From RHKX01 sp963823565 (GTDB lineage: Bacteria; Actinomycetota; Thermoleophilia; Solirubrobacterales; 70-9): a stretch of DNA of 64,000 bases. Of this stretch, positions 15,975 to 24,613 are shown piece after piece. Position 1 is the first letter of the stretch, and each line of letters starts with the position of its first letter. The notes under the pieces were generated by a model. That model was given only the letters and a program-made list of their open reading frames with translations, was not told the origin of the DNA and did not search any database. A program made the translations under genes and the position numbers. Location: contig CAWGLR010000001.1 of assembly GCA_963823565.1 (NCBI GenBank), positions 62,001 to 126,000 of the forward strand, given 5' to 3'.

Positions 15975-18593
15975 TCAGCGGCGCTTGACGCGCTCGCAGC
16001 CGCCGGCGATGCGATCACCCCGCGCGGCGAAGGCGACGTCGCGGCCGGGGCCGCAGCTGATCCGGTCCCGCCCGGCGCCGCCGTTGACGCAGTCCGCGCC
16101 CTTGCCGGACCGGATCGTGTCGCCGCCGCCGAGGCCGAGGATCCGGTCGCCGCGCGCCGTTCCCGTCAGCCGCTCACCGAGCGGTCCCCCGGCATGCAGG
16201 TTGGCGCACGAGCCGGCCACGGTGACGCTGCCGGTGTTGCAGTTCGGCCGGCGCGGATCGGGCGGGTAAGGCAGGTCGGCGATCACCGCCGTCTCGAGGT
16301 AGTCGTTCTCGCGCGGGTCCCCCGAGCCGGGCGCGAGCGCGTCGCCGGTTGCGCGCAGCTCCTCACGAGGGGCGTCCGGCGCCGCCCAGGGGACCACGCC
16401 GAGGAACTCGCGCTTGGGGCCGGCGTACGGCCGGTAGGCGTCCGGGTCGGTGTCGAGGAACGCCGAGTTGCCGACGTAGTTGCAGCGCTCGGTGCCCTTC
16501 CTCGGCCCCTTCAGCCCCCGCTGGGTGATCGCGGTCTGGCCGTCGAAGGGAAGGTCGGCGAGGTTGCCGACCATGTGCGGCGTGACGTTGTAGTCGAAGT
16601 CAACGGTCGGATCGGCGGCGGCGCGCCAGGTCGAGCCCATCCACTCGAGCGGCTGCCAGCCGCCCGCGGTTGCCCAGCGGCCGGGATTGGCCTCGTCCTG
16701 CATCACCAGGTTCGTGCCGAGCTCGTCGAGGCAGTACATGTAGTACTTCGAGGTGTCCGAGCAGGGGTCCACCCCGTCCGGCAGCGGCTCCCCGTAGGCC
16801 GAGAGGTCGCCGTTGTAGATGAACGCCGGCAGGCTGGTCGCGAACGACATCCGCGCTGGCGTGCCGGGGATCCGGTAGGGACGGACGTTCTCGACCGCGT
16901 CGGGCCCGCCCTTCGGCCCGGGGGTGATCGAGAGCGCCTGCTCGATCGCCGTCAGCGGCACCTTCCTGTTCGAGTAAACGACGTTGCGCAGCGGCGGCGG
17001 GCCGTCTTCGGTGACGTCGCGGGGCGCCCAGAGGAAGGCCTCGTTGTAGACCTCCTTCGAGGTCGCGACGTAGGCGCTCCTCGGGTTCGGAACGTCGGGG
17101 TCGGCGAACTGCGCGATCTCCGCCGGGTCGACCGACTCGCGGAACGGCGCCTGGTTGTTGGAACCGAGGATGTAGACGTCGTAGCGCTTGGCGAGGTCCG
17201 AGAACGTCTGCATCCAGCCGCGGGCGAACGTGTCGGTGCCGGCCAGGAACGTCTGGGCGAACGGGGGCACGCTGCCGAAGCGGGCCTGGTAGGCGGCCTC
17301 CTGCGGCGCGTAGGCGGTGTCGAGCGACGTCAGCGCGGCGATCGCGCCGCACGGCGACGGCGCGTTCTCGCAGCCGGGGACGCTCCCCGGGGCGCCGAAG
17401 ATCTCGCGCGTCCGCTCGCCCCGGCTGCCGGTCGCCAGCGTCATCAACCCGACGTCCTCGGTCAGCGCGACGACGTTCGGCCGGTCGTCGGCGAGCCGCG
17501 GGACAACGTAGTCGCGGATCATGCACTCGATCCGCGTCCGGAAGTCGCCGTAGGTGGCGACGTTCGCGATGTCCTGCTTGAACTGGAGCGCGAAGACGCG
17601 CGGGCCGCTGTCGTCGGGATGGAAGCTCTCGATCGGCGTCGCGAGGTTGCCGGGCCGGGTCGCGGCACACGCCTTGGCGCTCGGCGCCCGGGGCGGCTTC
17701 GGCGCCCGCGGCGAGACGGCGCGCGCTGCCCTGCGGGCCATCAGCGGGTCGTTGCTGATGATCGCGTCGGCACCGGCGCGGGTGGCGTCCTTGACCTCGC
17801 CGGGGCGATCGAGCGTGTAGGGAACGACCCGGAGGCCGAGACCGTGCGCCTGTTGGATCAGCTGCTCGCTGACCGGCCACGCGGGCGAGACCCAGTCGGC
17901 GCCGGCCGCGTCGGCCGCCTCAGGCCCGAGGTCGTTGAGCGCCGCGATCGTCAGCAGCGACGTCTCGGCCTCGTCGAAGTAGGGGTCGTCCTGGAACGGT
18001 TCGAGATTGCTGGCGAAGAAGCTCTGGACGATGAGCCGGCCCGGCGGGAACCCGCTCGACCTGACGTCCTGGGCGACGAGCCGCTGGAAGTCGCCGGCCG
18101 GGTCGTAGTCGGGGTTGGTCACGTAGTTGTTGACCTCCAGGTTGACCGAGACGCCGCGCTGATCGGCGATCTTCAGCGTCTGCTTCAGCGTCGGCACCGT
18201 CGCCCGGCGCTCGTCCTTCTCGCCGAGCCGCCTGAAGGTCTCGTCGGTCCCGACGATGTCGACCGGGCACTCCCTGCGGATCTGGGCGAGCGTCTTCGTC
18301 TCGACGAGACCGGTGCAGGCCGTGGTCCGCTCGAGGTCGGAGTCGTGCATGAGGACGACCCGCCCGTCGGCGGTGACGCGCGTGTCCATCTCGAACACGA
18401 AGCCGCGCTTCGCGGCATGACGGAAGGCCGGCAGCGACTCCTCCGGCCAGACCGGCTTCTGCTTGCCGCCGGCCGTCTCCAGCGGGCCGCCGCGGTGGGC
18501 GTGGATGTAGGGGGAGGCCGTGGCGCGCTCGCCGGCCGCCGCGAGGGCGAGAGCCGCGAGTAGCGCGCACGCGGCGACGCTTCGCAGTCGCAT
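15975..18593 (-). CDS. Secreted glycerophosphodiester phosphodiesterase fused to a nitrilase-like domain and RTX tail
   Basis: 872 residues. Signal peptide 1-26; GDPD domain about 28-320 with the catalytic pattern HAHRGG...PEESLPAFRHA...FEMDTRVTADGRVVLMHD; a second domain about 345-790 ('NVVALTEDVGL', 'YYMYCLDELGTNLVMQDEAN') that looks like the carbon-nitrogen hydrolase fold with Glu and Cys candidates; and 810-872 RTX-like repeats (LTGTARGDRILGLGGGDTI, GGAGRDRISCGPGRD) that usually bind calcium. The GDPD part should cleave glycerophosphodiesters outside the cell. The nitrilase assignment is tentative. The start ATG 18593 gives a clean signal peptide; a longer extension to 18743 would run into the divergent gene's promoter. 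Confidence 0.75.
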   Translation of the reverse strand: MRLRSVAACALLAALALAAAGERATASPYIHAHRGGPLETAGGKQKPVWPEESLPAFRHAAKRGFVFEMDTRVTADGRVVLMHDSDLERTTACTGLVETKTLAQIRRECPVDIVGTDETFRRLGEKDERRATVPTLKQTLKIADQRGVSVNLEVNNYVTNPDYDPAGDFQRLVAQDVRSSGFPPGRLIVQSFFASNLEPFQDDPYFDEAETSLLTIAALNDLGPEAADAAGADWVSPAWPVSEQLIQQAHGLGLRVVPYTLDRPGEVKDATRAGADAIISNDPLMARRAARAVSPRAPKPPRAPSAKACAATRPGNLATPIESFHPDDSGPRVFALQFKQDIANVATYGDFRTRIECMIRDYVVPRLADDRPNVVALTEDVGLMTLATGSRGERTREIFGAPGSVPGCENAPSPCGAIAALTSLDTAYAPQEAAYQARFGSVPPFAQTFLAGTDTFARGWMQTFSDLAKRYDVYILGSNNQAPFRESVDPAEIAQFADPDVPNPRSAYVATSKEVYNEAFLWAPRDVTEDGPPPLRNVVYSNRKVPLTAIEQALSITPGPKGGPDAVENVRPYRIPGTPARMSFATSLPAFIYNGDLSAYGEPLPDGVDPCSDTSKYYMYCLDELGTNLVMQDEANPGRWATAGGWQPLEWMGSTWRAAADPTVDFDYNVTPHMVGNLADLPFDGQTAITQRGLKGPRKGTERCNYVGNSAFLDTDPDAYRPYAGPKREFLGVVPWAAPDAPREELRATGDALAPGSGDPRENDYLETAVIADLPYPPDPRRPNCNTGSVTVAGSCANLHAGGPLGERLTGTARGDRILGLGGGDTIRSGKGADCVNGGAGRDRISCGPGRDVAFAARGDRIAGGCERVKRR

Positions 18594-18700
18594 CCGGGCG
18601 CCCGCTCGGACGGTCGAATCCACCTCCACTGCGGCGAGTCTATTCGCGCCGGCCGCCTCCGGCCCCGGTCGCGCGCCGAACGCGGAGCGCGGAGCGCGGG

Positions 18701-18715
18701 TACCTTCGGCGGGTG
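18701..18715 (+). promoter_or_regulatory. Leaderless-type promoter: TACCTT before GTG 18713
   Basis: TACCTT (18701-18706) is 6 nt from GTG 18713, with no ribosome site. Confidence 0.5.
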
Positions 18716-19363
18716 CTCGCCGCCGCCCTGATCCTGCTCGCACTCGCGCTCGCGGCGGCCGTGGTCGCGCAGCTCGCGATCCCGCGGCTCGCTGCGAGCC
18801 GCGTGCGCGAACGGCTCACCGCCGGGGGCGGCGAGGCGGAGGTCGAGCTCGCCGCCCTGCCGGCGACGGACCTGCTCCGCCACCGCGGCGAGCGGATCGT
18901 GGTCCGCGGACGCGGGCTGGTCATCGGCCTCGCTCCCGAGGACGCCGCGGCCGGCGCATCGGCCCGAGCTGCCGGCCTGGCGGCGCTCGACGGCTTCCGC
19001 GAGGTCGACCTCGAGCTCGTCGACTTCCGCGCCGGGCCCTTCGCGGTCGACGCGTTCGTTCTCACCCGCTCCGGCCGCAGCGGCTACGCGATGGCGACGC
19101 AGGCGCGGGCGACCACGGCGGAGCTCGCCGGGCTCGGCCTCGGGCGGCTGCCGGCGCTCCCCGGCAGCGGCCTGCTCGGCAGCGTCGCGGGATCCGTGGT
19201 CGGGGACCGCGAGATCCCGCTCTCGGTCGAGCTCGAGCTGATCAGCGATGCCGGCGAGCTCAGCATCGGCGCCGGCGGCGGGTCGATCGCGGGGTATCCG
19301 GCCGGGCCGCTGGCGACGACGATCGCCGCGGCGGTCGCGCGACGACTCGAGATCGTGCCCTGA
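18713..19363 (+). CDS. DUF2993/LmeA-like exported protein
   Basis: 216 residues. An N-terminal hydrophobic segment (LAAALILLALALAAAVVAQL) acts as signal or anchor. The rest, with 'LDGFREVDLELVDFRAGPFAVDAFVLTRSG' and a Gly-rich C-terminus, resembles the DUF2993 family, whose mycobacterial member LmeA is a periplasmic phospholipid-binding protein of lipoglycan maturation. The match is by pattern only. It is transcribed divergently from the GDPD fusion gene. Confidence 0.55.
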   Translation: MLAAALILLALALAAAVVAQLAIPRLAASRVRERLTAGGGEAEVELAALPATDLLRHRGERIVVRGRGLVIGLAPEDAAAGASARAAGLAALDGFREVDLELVDFRAGPFAVDAFVLTRSGRSGYAMATQARATTAELAGLGLGRLPALPGSGLLGSVAGSVVGDREIPLSVELELISDAGELSIGAGGGSIAGYPAGPLATTIAAAVARRLEIVP

Positions 19364-19433
19364 CGCCCGAAAGATCCCGCCCGCCGGTCCCCACCGGGGC
19401 AACTCTGCTCCGGCGCCCGTGTTCGCTTGGGGC

Positions 19434-20210
19434 ATGAGCAGAACCCGAGCAACCCTCGCCACCGCGCTCGCGCTGATCGCCGCCGGCACCGTTCCCGCGG
19501 GCGCGCTCGGCGCGCCCGACGGCAAGCCGAAGTTGATCCGCGGCATCGACGTCTCCCGGTTCCAGGGGCACGTCACGTGGCGGCAGGTCGCGAAGACGAA
19601 GAACGAGTTCGCGTTCGTCCAGGCCAGCCGCGGCAGCGGCGACGACTGCAAGGTCATCCCCGAGGAGTGCGGGGTCGACCAGACCTACGAGCGCAACTAC
19701 CGCAACGCCCGCGCGGCGGGGCTCAGGGTCGGCCCTTACCACCGCGCGTTCGCCGGCGGCCGCACGGCCGACGGCGCGAGGGACGACGCCCGCGAGGAGG
19801 CGAGGCTGTTCGTCTCCACCGTCGGGGAGCTCAAGGGCCGCGACCTGCTGCCGGCGCTCGACGTCGAGACCCCCTTCGCCGGGCTCGACGAGAAGGAGCT
19901 CCGGATCTGGATCGCGACCTGGTGCCGGATCGTCGAGCGCAGGCTCGGCTACCGGCCGATCATCTACACGAACTACACGAGCTGGCAGGCGACCGGGGAC
20001 GCGACCAGGTTCGCCGAGGACGGCCATCGGCTCTGGGTCGCGAACTTCGACGTCCGCCGTCCGGCGGTCCCGGCCTCCGACTGGGCCGGCAAGGGCTGGT
20101 CGATCTGGCAGTACACCAGCACCGGCCGGGTCCGCGGGATCGAAGGCCACGTCGACCGCAATCGCCTCTTCAAGGCCTTCCGGAAGATCAGCGTCGAGGG
20201 ATACCGATAG
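19434..20210 (+). CDS. Secreted GH25 muramidase (lysozyme-like)
   Basis: 258 residues. Signal peptide 1-27 (through AGALGAPDG). The GH25 catalytic signature RGIDVSRFQGHVTW, the acidic pair in LLPALDVETPF, PIIYTNYTSW, and the closing WQYTSTGRVRGIEGHVDRNRL are all present. GH25 enzymes hydrolyse beta-1,4 bonds in peptidoglycan; this one would act on the cell's own wall or on other bacteria. ATG 19434 is chosen because it begins the signal peptide; longer in-frame extensions overlap the preceding gene. Confidence 0.88.
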   Translation: MSRTRATLATALALIAAGTVPAGALGAPDGKPKLIRGIDVSRFQGHVTWRQVAKTKNEFAFVQASRGSGDDCKVIPEECGVDQTYERNYRNARAAGLRVGPYHRAFAGGRTADGARDDAREEARLFVSTVGELKGRDLLPALDVETPFAGLDEKELRIWIATWCRIVERRLGYRPIIYTNYTSWQATGDATRFAEDGHRLWVANFDVRRPAVPASDWAGKGWSIWQYTSTGRVRGIEGHVDRNRLFKAFRKISVEGYR

Positions 20211-20243
20211 CGGCCAGCCCTCTCGATCTGGCACCCTGGGGCC

Positions 20244-20733
20244 ATGGCAGAGGAGGAAGCCGGCGCATCCGGCGAATCGATCACGTCCGAGGGCCTGGAT
20301 GAGCTGCGTGCGGAGCTCGACCGTCTCGAGGGGACGGCGCGAGCGGAGATGGCGGAGCGGATCAAGGCCGCGCGCGAGCTCGGCGACCTCAAGGAGAACG
20401 CCGACTACCACATCGCCAAGGAGGACCAGGCGCACCTGGAGACCCGGATCAAGCGCCTCCGCACGCGACTCCGGGACGCCGTCGTCGTCGAGGTCGACGA
20501 GAGCGCTGACACCTTCGCGTTCGGGCGCACCGCCGACGTGCTCGACATCGAGAGCGGCCGGACCCACGCCTGGACCCTGGTCGGCCCGACCGAGGCCGAC
20601 CTGACGGCGGGCCGCATCTCCGCCGAGTCGCCGGTCGGGAAGCGCGCTGCGCGACAGCGCCGTCGGCGAGGACGTCGTCGTCGAGACGCCGAAGGGCGAG
20701 AAGACCTACCGCGTCGAGCGGCTCACGGGCTGA
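20244..20733 (+). pseudogene. greA: Transcription elongation factor GreA, C-terminus frameshifted
   Basis: The coiled-coil N-terminus (ITSEGLDELRAELDRLE..., ELGDLKENADYHIAKEDQ) and most of the C-terminal domain (FGRTADVLDIESG) are normal. After ESPVGK (about 20643) the frame turns to Arg-rich nonsense that would end at 20750. With one base removed near 20644-20648 the expected end (ALRDSAVGEDVVVETPKGE, then KTYRVERLTG) is restored and stops at TGA 20731-20733. GreA rescues backtracked RNA polymerase and is usually important, so a base-call error is more likely than true loss. Confidence 0.8.
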
Positions 20734-20746
20734 GGCGCCGGCGGGC

Positions 20747-21529
20747 ATGAGCCGCAAGCCGGTCGGAGCGCACGTCTGGGGCCGCGATCCGCTCGCCGAG
20801 GCGGCCGAGGTCGGCGTCGACGCGATCCAGCTCTTCCTCTCCAACCCGCAGGGCTGGGAGAAGCCGCCGCCCCGCGACGACGCCGAGGAGCTGCGGTCCT
20901 CCGAGGTCGGCATCTACGTTCACGCGCCGTACCTGATCAACGTCTGCTCCCCGAAGCCGAACGTCCGCTACGGGTCCCGGAAGATCCTCAAGGACACCTG
21001 CGCGGCCGCGGCCGAGGTCGGCGCGATCGCCGTGATCGTCCACCCGGGCCACGCCGAGGACGGGATCGATGCGGGCGTCGCCCGCTGGACCCGCACCCTG
21101 GAGATGCTCGAGTCGGACGTTCCCGTCTACCTCGAGAACACCGCCGGCGGCGACAACGCGGTCGCTCGCCGCTTCGACGCGGTGGCGCTGCTCTGGGATG
21201 CGGTCGGCGCCGCGAGGACCGACGTCGAGATCGGGTTCTGCTTCGACACCTGCCACGCCCACGCCGCGGGAGAGGAGCTCGGCGACGCGGTGGAGCGCGC
21301 GCGGGCGATCACGGGCGGCATCGACCTGCTGCACGTCAACGACTCGCGCGACCCGCCGGGCACCGGTGCCGACCGCCACGCCAACATCGGCGCCGGGACG
21401 ATCGACCTCGGCGTCCTCGCCCACATGATCCGCGCCGCCGAGGCCCCCTCGGTCGTCGAGACCCCGCGCGAGATCGAGGCGCTGCGCGCCGACGTCGAGT
21501 TCGTGCGCGAGGCCATGGCCGCCGGCTAG
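20747..21529 (+). CDS. nfo: Endonuclease IV (AP endonuclease)
   Basis: 260 residues with the TIM-barrel AP endonuclease 2 motifs: PVGAHVWGRDPL, IYVHAPYLINVCSP, VIVHPGHAED, PVYLENTAGGDN, GFCFDTCHAHAAG, LLHVNDSRDPPGTGADRHANIG. The His, Glu and Asp residues of these motifs hold three zinc ions. It cuts DNA at abasic sites in base-excision repair. It follows greA by 13 nt and may be cotranscribed. At 260 residues it is slightly short but complete. Confidence 0.92.
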   Translation: MSRKPVGAHVWGRDPLAEAAEVGVDAIQLFLSNPQGWEKPPPRDDAEELRSSEVGIYVHAPYLINVCSPKPNVRYGSRKILKDTCAAAAEVGAIAVIVHPGHAEDGIDAGVARWTRTLEMLESDVPVYLENTAGGDNAVARRFDAVALLWDAVGAARTDVEIGFCFDTCHAHAAGEELGDAVERARAITGGIDLLHVNDSRDPPGTGADRHANIGAGTIDLGVLAHMIRAAEAPSVVETPREIEALRADVEFVREAMAAG

Positions 21530-21619
21530 CGGTCGGGCCGCGGCGATCGGGCGCGGCTACGGACCGCGGCCGCCGCTGGCTCCGGGTTCGACCCGGATGC
21601 GTCCGGAGCCCGGCGGGCG

Positions 21620-21636
21620 TAGCTTCGGTGCCCGTG
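21620..21636 (+). promoter_or_regulatory. Leaderless-type promoter: TAGCTT, supports GTG 21634 over GTG 21628
   Basis: TAGCTT (21620-21625) leaves 2 nt to GTG 21628 but 8 nt to GTG 21634, so the latter is the likelier start. Confidence 0.5.
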
Positions 21637-23098
21637 GACGAACGGCTGACAGCCCTCGACGCGACCTTCCTCGAGCTCGAGGAGGCTGACTCCGGCGCGC
21701 ACATGCACATCGGCGGCGTCATGCTGTTCGAGCCGCGGGCCGATGGACGCGCCCCCAGCGTCGAGGAGGTGTGCGCCCACCTCGAGCGGCGGATGGAGCA
21801 CCTGCCGCGCTACGGCAAGCGCCTCTCATCGCCGACGACCGGCGGCCTGAGTTGGCCGGCTTGGGAGGAGGACGAACGATTCGACCTCGCCGGTCACGTG
21901 CGGCGTGCGGCGCTGCCGGCCCCGGGAACGCACCAGGACCTGATCGACTGGGCGGGCGAGTACTTCTCCGAGCGCCTCGACCGCTCGCGGCCGCTTTGGG
22001 AGCTCGTGGTCGTCGAGGGCCTCGAGGGCGGCGGCTGGGCGCTTGTCAGCAAGACCCACCACGCGATGGTCGACGGCGTCGGTGCCGTCGACGTGGGCGG
22101 CGTGATCCTCGACACCGAGCCGGGCAGTGGGAACGGGTCGGGAATCCCCTTCCGCCCGCGGCAGCTCCCTCCCCCCGCGCTTCCGGTCGGCGCCTCGCCG
22201 CTGAGCTCGGTGGCCTCGAGCGCCTGGGGCCTGGCGCAGCTTCCGCTGCGCGCCGGCCGCGCCGGCGCCTCGCTCGTCGGCTCCGGGATCGACGTCGCGC
22301 TCCACCCGAGCAAGGCCGTCGACGGGCTGAAGCGATCCGAGGCGATGGTCGACCTGCTGCTCCGCGACGAGCTCGTCGCCGCGCCGAAGACGAGCCTGAA
22401 CGTGCGCACCGGCGGTCGTCGCCGGCTCGCCGTGACGGGAGTCTCGCTCGGCGACGCCAAGGCGATCGGGAAGGCGCTCGGCGGGACGGTCAACGACGTG
22501 GTCCTCGCCGCCACAGCCGGCGGATTGCGCGACCTCCTGCTCTCGCGCGGGGAGGAGCCGCCGCCGACCGGGCTGCGGGCGATGGTCCCGGTCAACCTGC
22601 GGACGGCCGGCGAGCACCTCGCGCTCGGCAACAAGATCACGACCCTGTTCGTCCACCTGCCGGTGGCCGAGCCGGACCCGATGCGCCGTTTCGGCCTCCA
22701 GGTTGCGGAAGCCGAGTCGCTGAAGGCCGGCCACCAGGGGGTCGGCTCGCGGACGCTGATCGACTTCACCACCCACGCGCCGCCGGTGATCCACAGCTTC
22801 CTCGCCCGCTCGATGTACGCGACCCGGCTGTTCAACCTGACGGTCACGAACGTCCCCGGGGCCGCAGACGACGCTCTACGCGCTCGGGTCGCGGCTGACC
22901 GAGATCTGGCCGCTGGTGCCGCTGGCGGCGGATCACGCCGTCGGCCTGGCGGTGATCAGCTACGACGGCGACGTCTTCTTCTGCGTCAACGCCGACCGCG
23001 ACGCCACCCCGGACCTCGAGGTGCTCATCGACGGCATCGAGCGCTCCTTCGAGGAGCTTCGCCAGGGCGCCGCGGAGGCGGCCCGCGGCGGCTCATGA
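21634..23098 (+). pseudogene. Wax ester synthase/diacylglycerol acyltransferase (WS/DGAT), one frameshift
   Basis: The N-terminal half has 'ALDATFLELEEADSGAHMHIGGV' and the catalytic KTHHAMVDGVGAVD (HHxxxDG); later 'PVNLRT' and 'FNLTVTNVPG' are family motifs. At the G run 22858-22861 one extra G shifts the frame; the correct continuation 'PQTTLYALGSRLTEIWPLVPLAADHAVGLAVISYDGDVFF' runs in the next frame to TGA 23096-23098. Repaired, the protein is about 487 residues, normal for the family. WS/DGAT makes triacylglycerol or wax esters from acyl-CoA. A homopolymer miscall is the simplest cause. Confidence 0.85.
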
Positions 23099-23832
23099 GG
23101 CCCGACCTGCCGTTGGGCCGCCCAGGCGCGCTGCGGCCACGGCGGACCCATCAGGAGGTCCACCTCAGCCACCGCACCGGCTGGCTGCGCGCCGCGGTGC
23201 TCGGGGCCAACGACGGCATCGTCTCGACCGCGAGCCTGGTGCTCGGCGTCGCCGCCTCGGGCTCGTCGGGCACCGCGATCCTCACCGCGGGGATCGCCGG
23301 GCTCGCCGCCGGGGCGCTGTCGATGGCGGCGGGCGAGTACGTCTCGGTGAGCTCCCAGCGCGACTCCGAGCGCGCCGACCTGCGACTCGAGCGGCGCGAG
23401 CTTGCGGCGAACCCCGACGCCGAGCTGCGGGAGCTCCAGTCGATCTACCAGCAGCGCGGCGTTCCGCCCGAGCTGGCGCTGGAGGTGGCACGGGCGCTGA
23501 CCGAGCGCGATGCCCTCGAGGCCCACGCTCGGGACGAGCTCGGGCTGACGCGCGAGCGGGCCGCGCAACCGCTGCAGGCGGCGTGGGCGTCGGCGCTGTC
23601 GTTCGCGGCGGGCGCGATCATCCCGGTGCTGGCAGTGGGCATCGCGCCCGCGGACGTGCGGATCTGGATCTGCGTGGCCGTCACGCTGGCCGCCCTGGCG
23701 ATCCTCGGCTACACCGGCGCACGCCTCGGCGGCGGATCCCGCGGAGCGGCCACCGGCCGCGTGGTCGTCTGGGGCGCGATCGCGATGGCGGTGACGTCGG
23801 GCATCGGAGCCCTCGTCGGCGCCGCGGTCTAG
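23095..23832 (+). CDS. VIT/CCC1-type iron or manganese transporter
   Basis: 245 residues. ATG 23095 overlaps the WS/DGAT stop (ATGA). The first helix 'GWLRAAVLGANDGIVSTASLVLGVAASGSS' and second 'AGLAAGALSMAAGEYVSVSSQRDSE' are the VIT1 signature, followed by a charged metal-binding segment (about residues 85-155, rich in Glu/Arg) and three more helices. Family members move Fe(2+) or Mn(2+) out of the cytosol. The coupling to a lipid-storage enzyme has no obvious meaning. Confidence 0.87.
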   Translation: MRPDLPLGRPGALRPRRTHQEVHLSHRTGWLRAAVLGANDGIVSTASLVLGVAASGSSGTAILTAGIAGLAAGALSMAAGEYVSVSSQRDSERADLRLERRELAANPDAELRELQSIYQQRGVPPELALEVARALTERDALEAHARDELGLTRERAAQPLQAAWASALSFAAGAIIPVLAVGIAPADVRIWICVAVTLAALAILGYTGARLGGGSRGAATGRVVVWGAIAMAVTSGIGALVGAAV

Positions 23833-23852
23833 GCCGCGCGCCCGGATGATCC

Positions 23853-24566
23853 CTACTTGATCCGCACCGGCGTCCCGATCCCCATGCGCTTGTAGAGCTT
23901 CTTGATGTCGTCGTTCTTGAGCCTGATGCAGCCATGGGAGGGCCTGCCCGGGATCAGCGACGGCTGGTCGGTCCCGTGGATCCCGATCACGCCGCCGTTG
24001 GGCCACTCGCTGAGCACCGAATAGGCGCTCGTGCCGAAGGCCATCGGGCCGTAGGTGCCGCCGGAGCTCGATGTCTTGAACTTCTCCCGGATCCAGAAGT
24101 CGCCCTCTGGGGTCGGCGTGCTCGACTTGCCGAGGCCGACCGGCGCCTTCCACACCCTGCGCCCGTCCTTGTAGAGCGAGGCGCGGAGGTCGGAGCGGTC
24201 GATCACGAGCCTGGCGTGGACGGGATAGAGGGGCCCGAGAGCGGAGTGACGGACCCAGCCCTTGCGACCGTTCGGCCGCATCGGGATCCGGATCTTGTGC
24301 CAGACGTGGCCCTGCGCGTCCCTGCGCGTGCCGATCACGAGGTAGACCTCCGAGAATCCGTCCTCGGTCCTCAAGTGAGTGGAGACGATCGACCGCGAGG
24401 ATGCGGCCGGCCGGTGACGGACCGGAGCCCGCTCCGCGGGATGCGCCCAGTAGGTCGCCGCTCCGTGCCCGCCCTTGTGACCGCCACCTGAGGCGCACGC
24501 CTCCGCCACTCCGAGCGCGGTCGTCAGCGCGAGCGCCAGCAGCGCGGTCGAGACGACCTCGCGCAT
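23853..24566 (-). CDS. Secreted L,D-transpeptidase (YkuD domain)
   Basis: 237 residues. Signal peptide 1-24 is followed by a His-rich linker and an SH3-like part ('VYLVIGTRRDAQGHVWHKIRIPMRPNGRKGWV'), then the YkuD domain (about 110-237) with the active-site motif IGIHGTDQ...SHGCIRL (catalytic His, Ser, Cys). It cross-links peptidoglycan or attaches proteins to it. ATG 24566 is chosen as the start of the signal peptide. It converges with the VIT gene. Confidence 0.9.
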   Translation of the reverse strand: MREVVSTALLALALTTALGVAEACASGGGHKGGHGAATYWAHPAERAPVRHRPAASSRSIVSTHLRTEDGFSEVYLVIGTRRDAQGHVWHKIRIPMRPNGRKGWVRHSALGPLYPVHARLVIDRSDLRASLYKDGRRVWKAPVGLGKSSTPTPEGDFWIREKFKTSSSGGTYGPMAFGTSAYSVLSEWPNGGVIGIHGTDQPSLIPGRPSHGCIRLKNDDIKKLYKRMGIGTPVRIK

Positions 24567-24613
24567 TCGCTGCGCGAGGTCGCCTCTTCCCGCTCGACCT
24601 CGATCGCGGTCGA

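Noticed and set aside
16194..18563. 789-codon plus-strand open frame
   Set aside because: Antisense to the GDPD fusion gene; its composition is Arg/Val/Asp-rich with no fold or motif.
18594..18743. N-terminal extension of the GDPD fusion protein to 18743
   Set aside because: It would put an Arg/Gly-rich stretch before the signal peptide and overlap the divergent gene's start and promoter.
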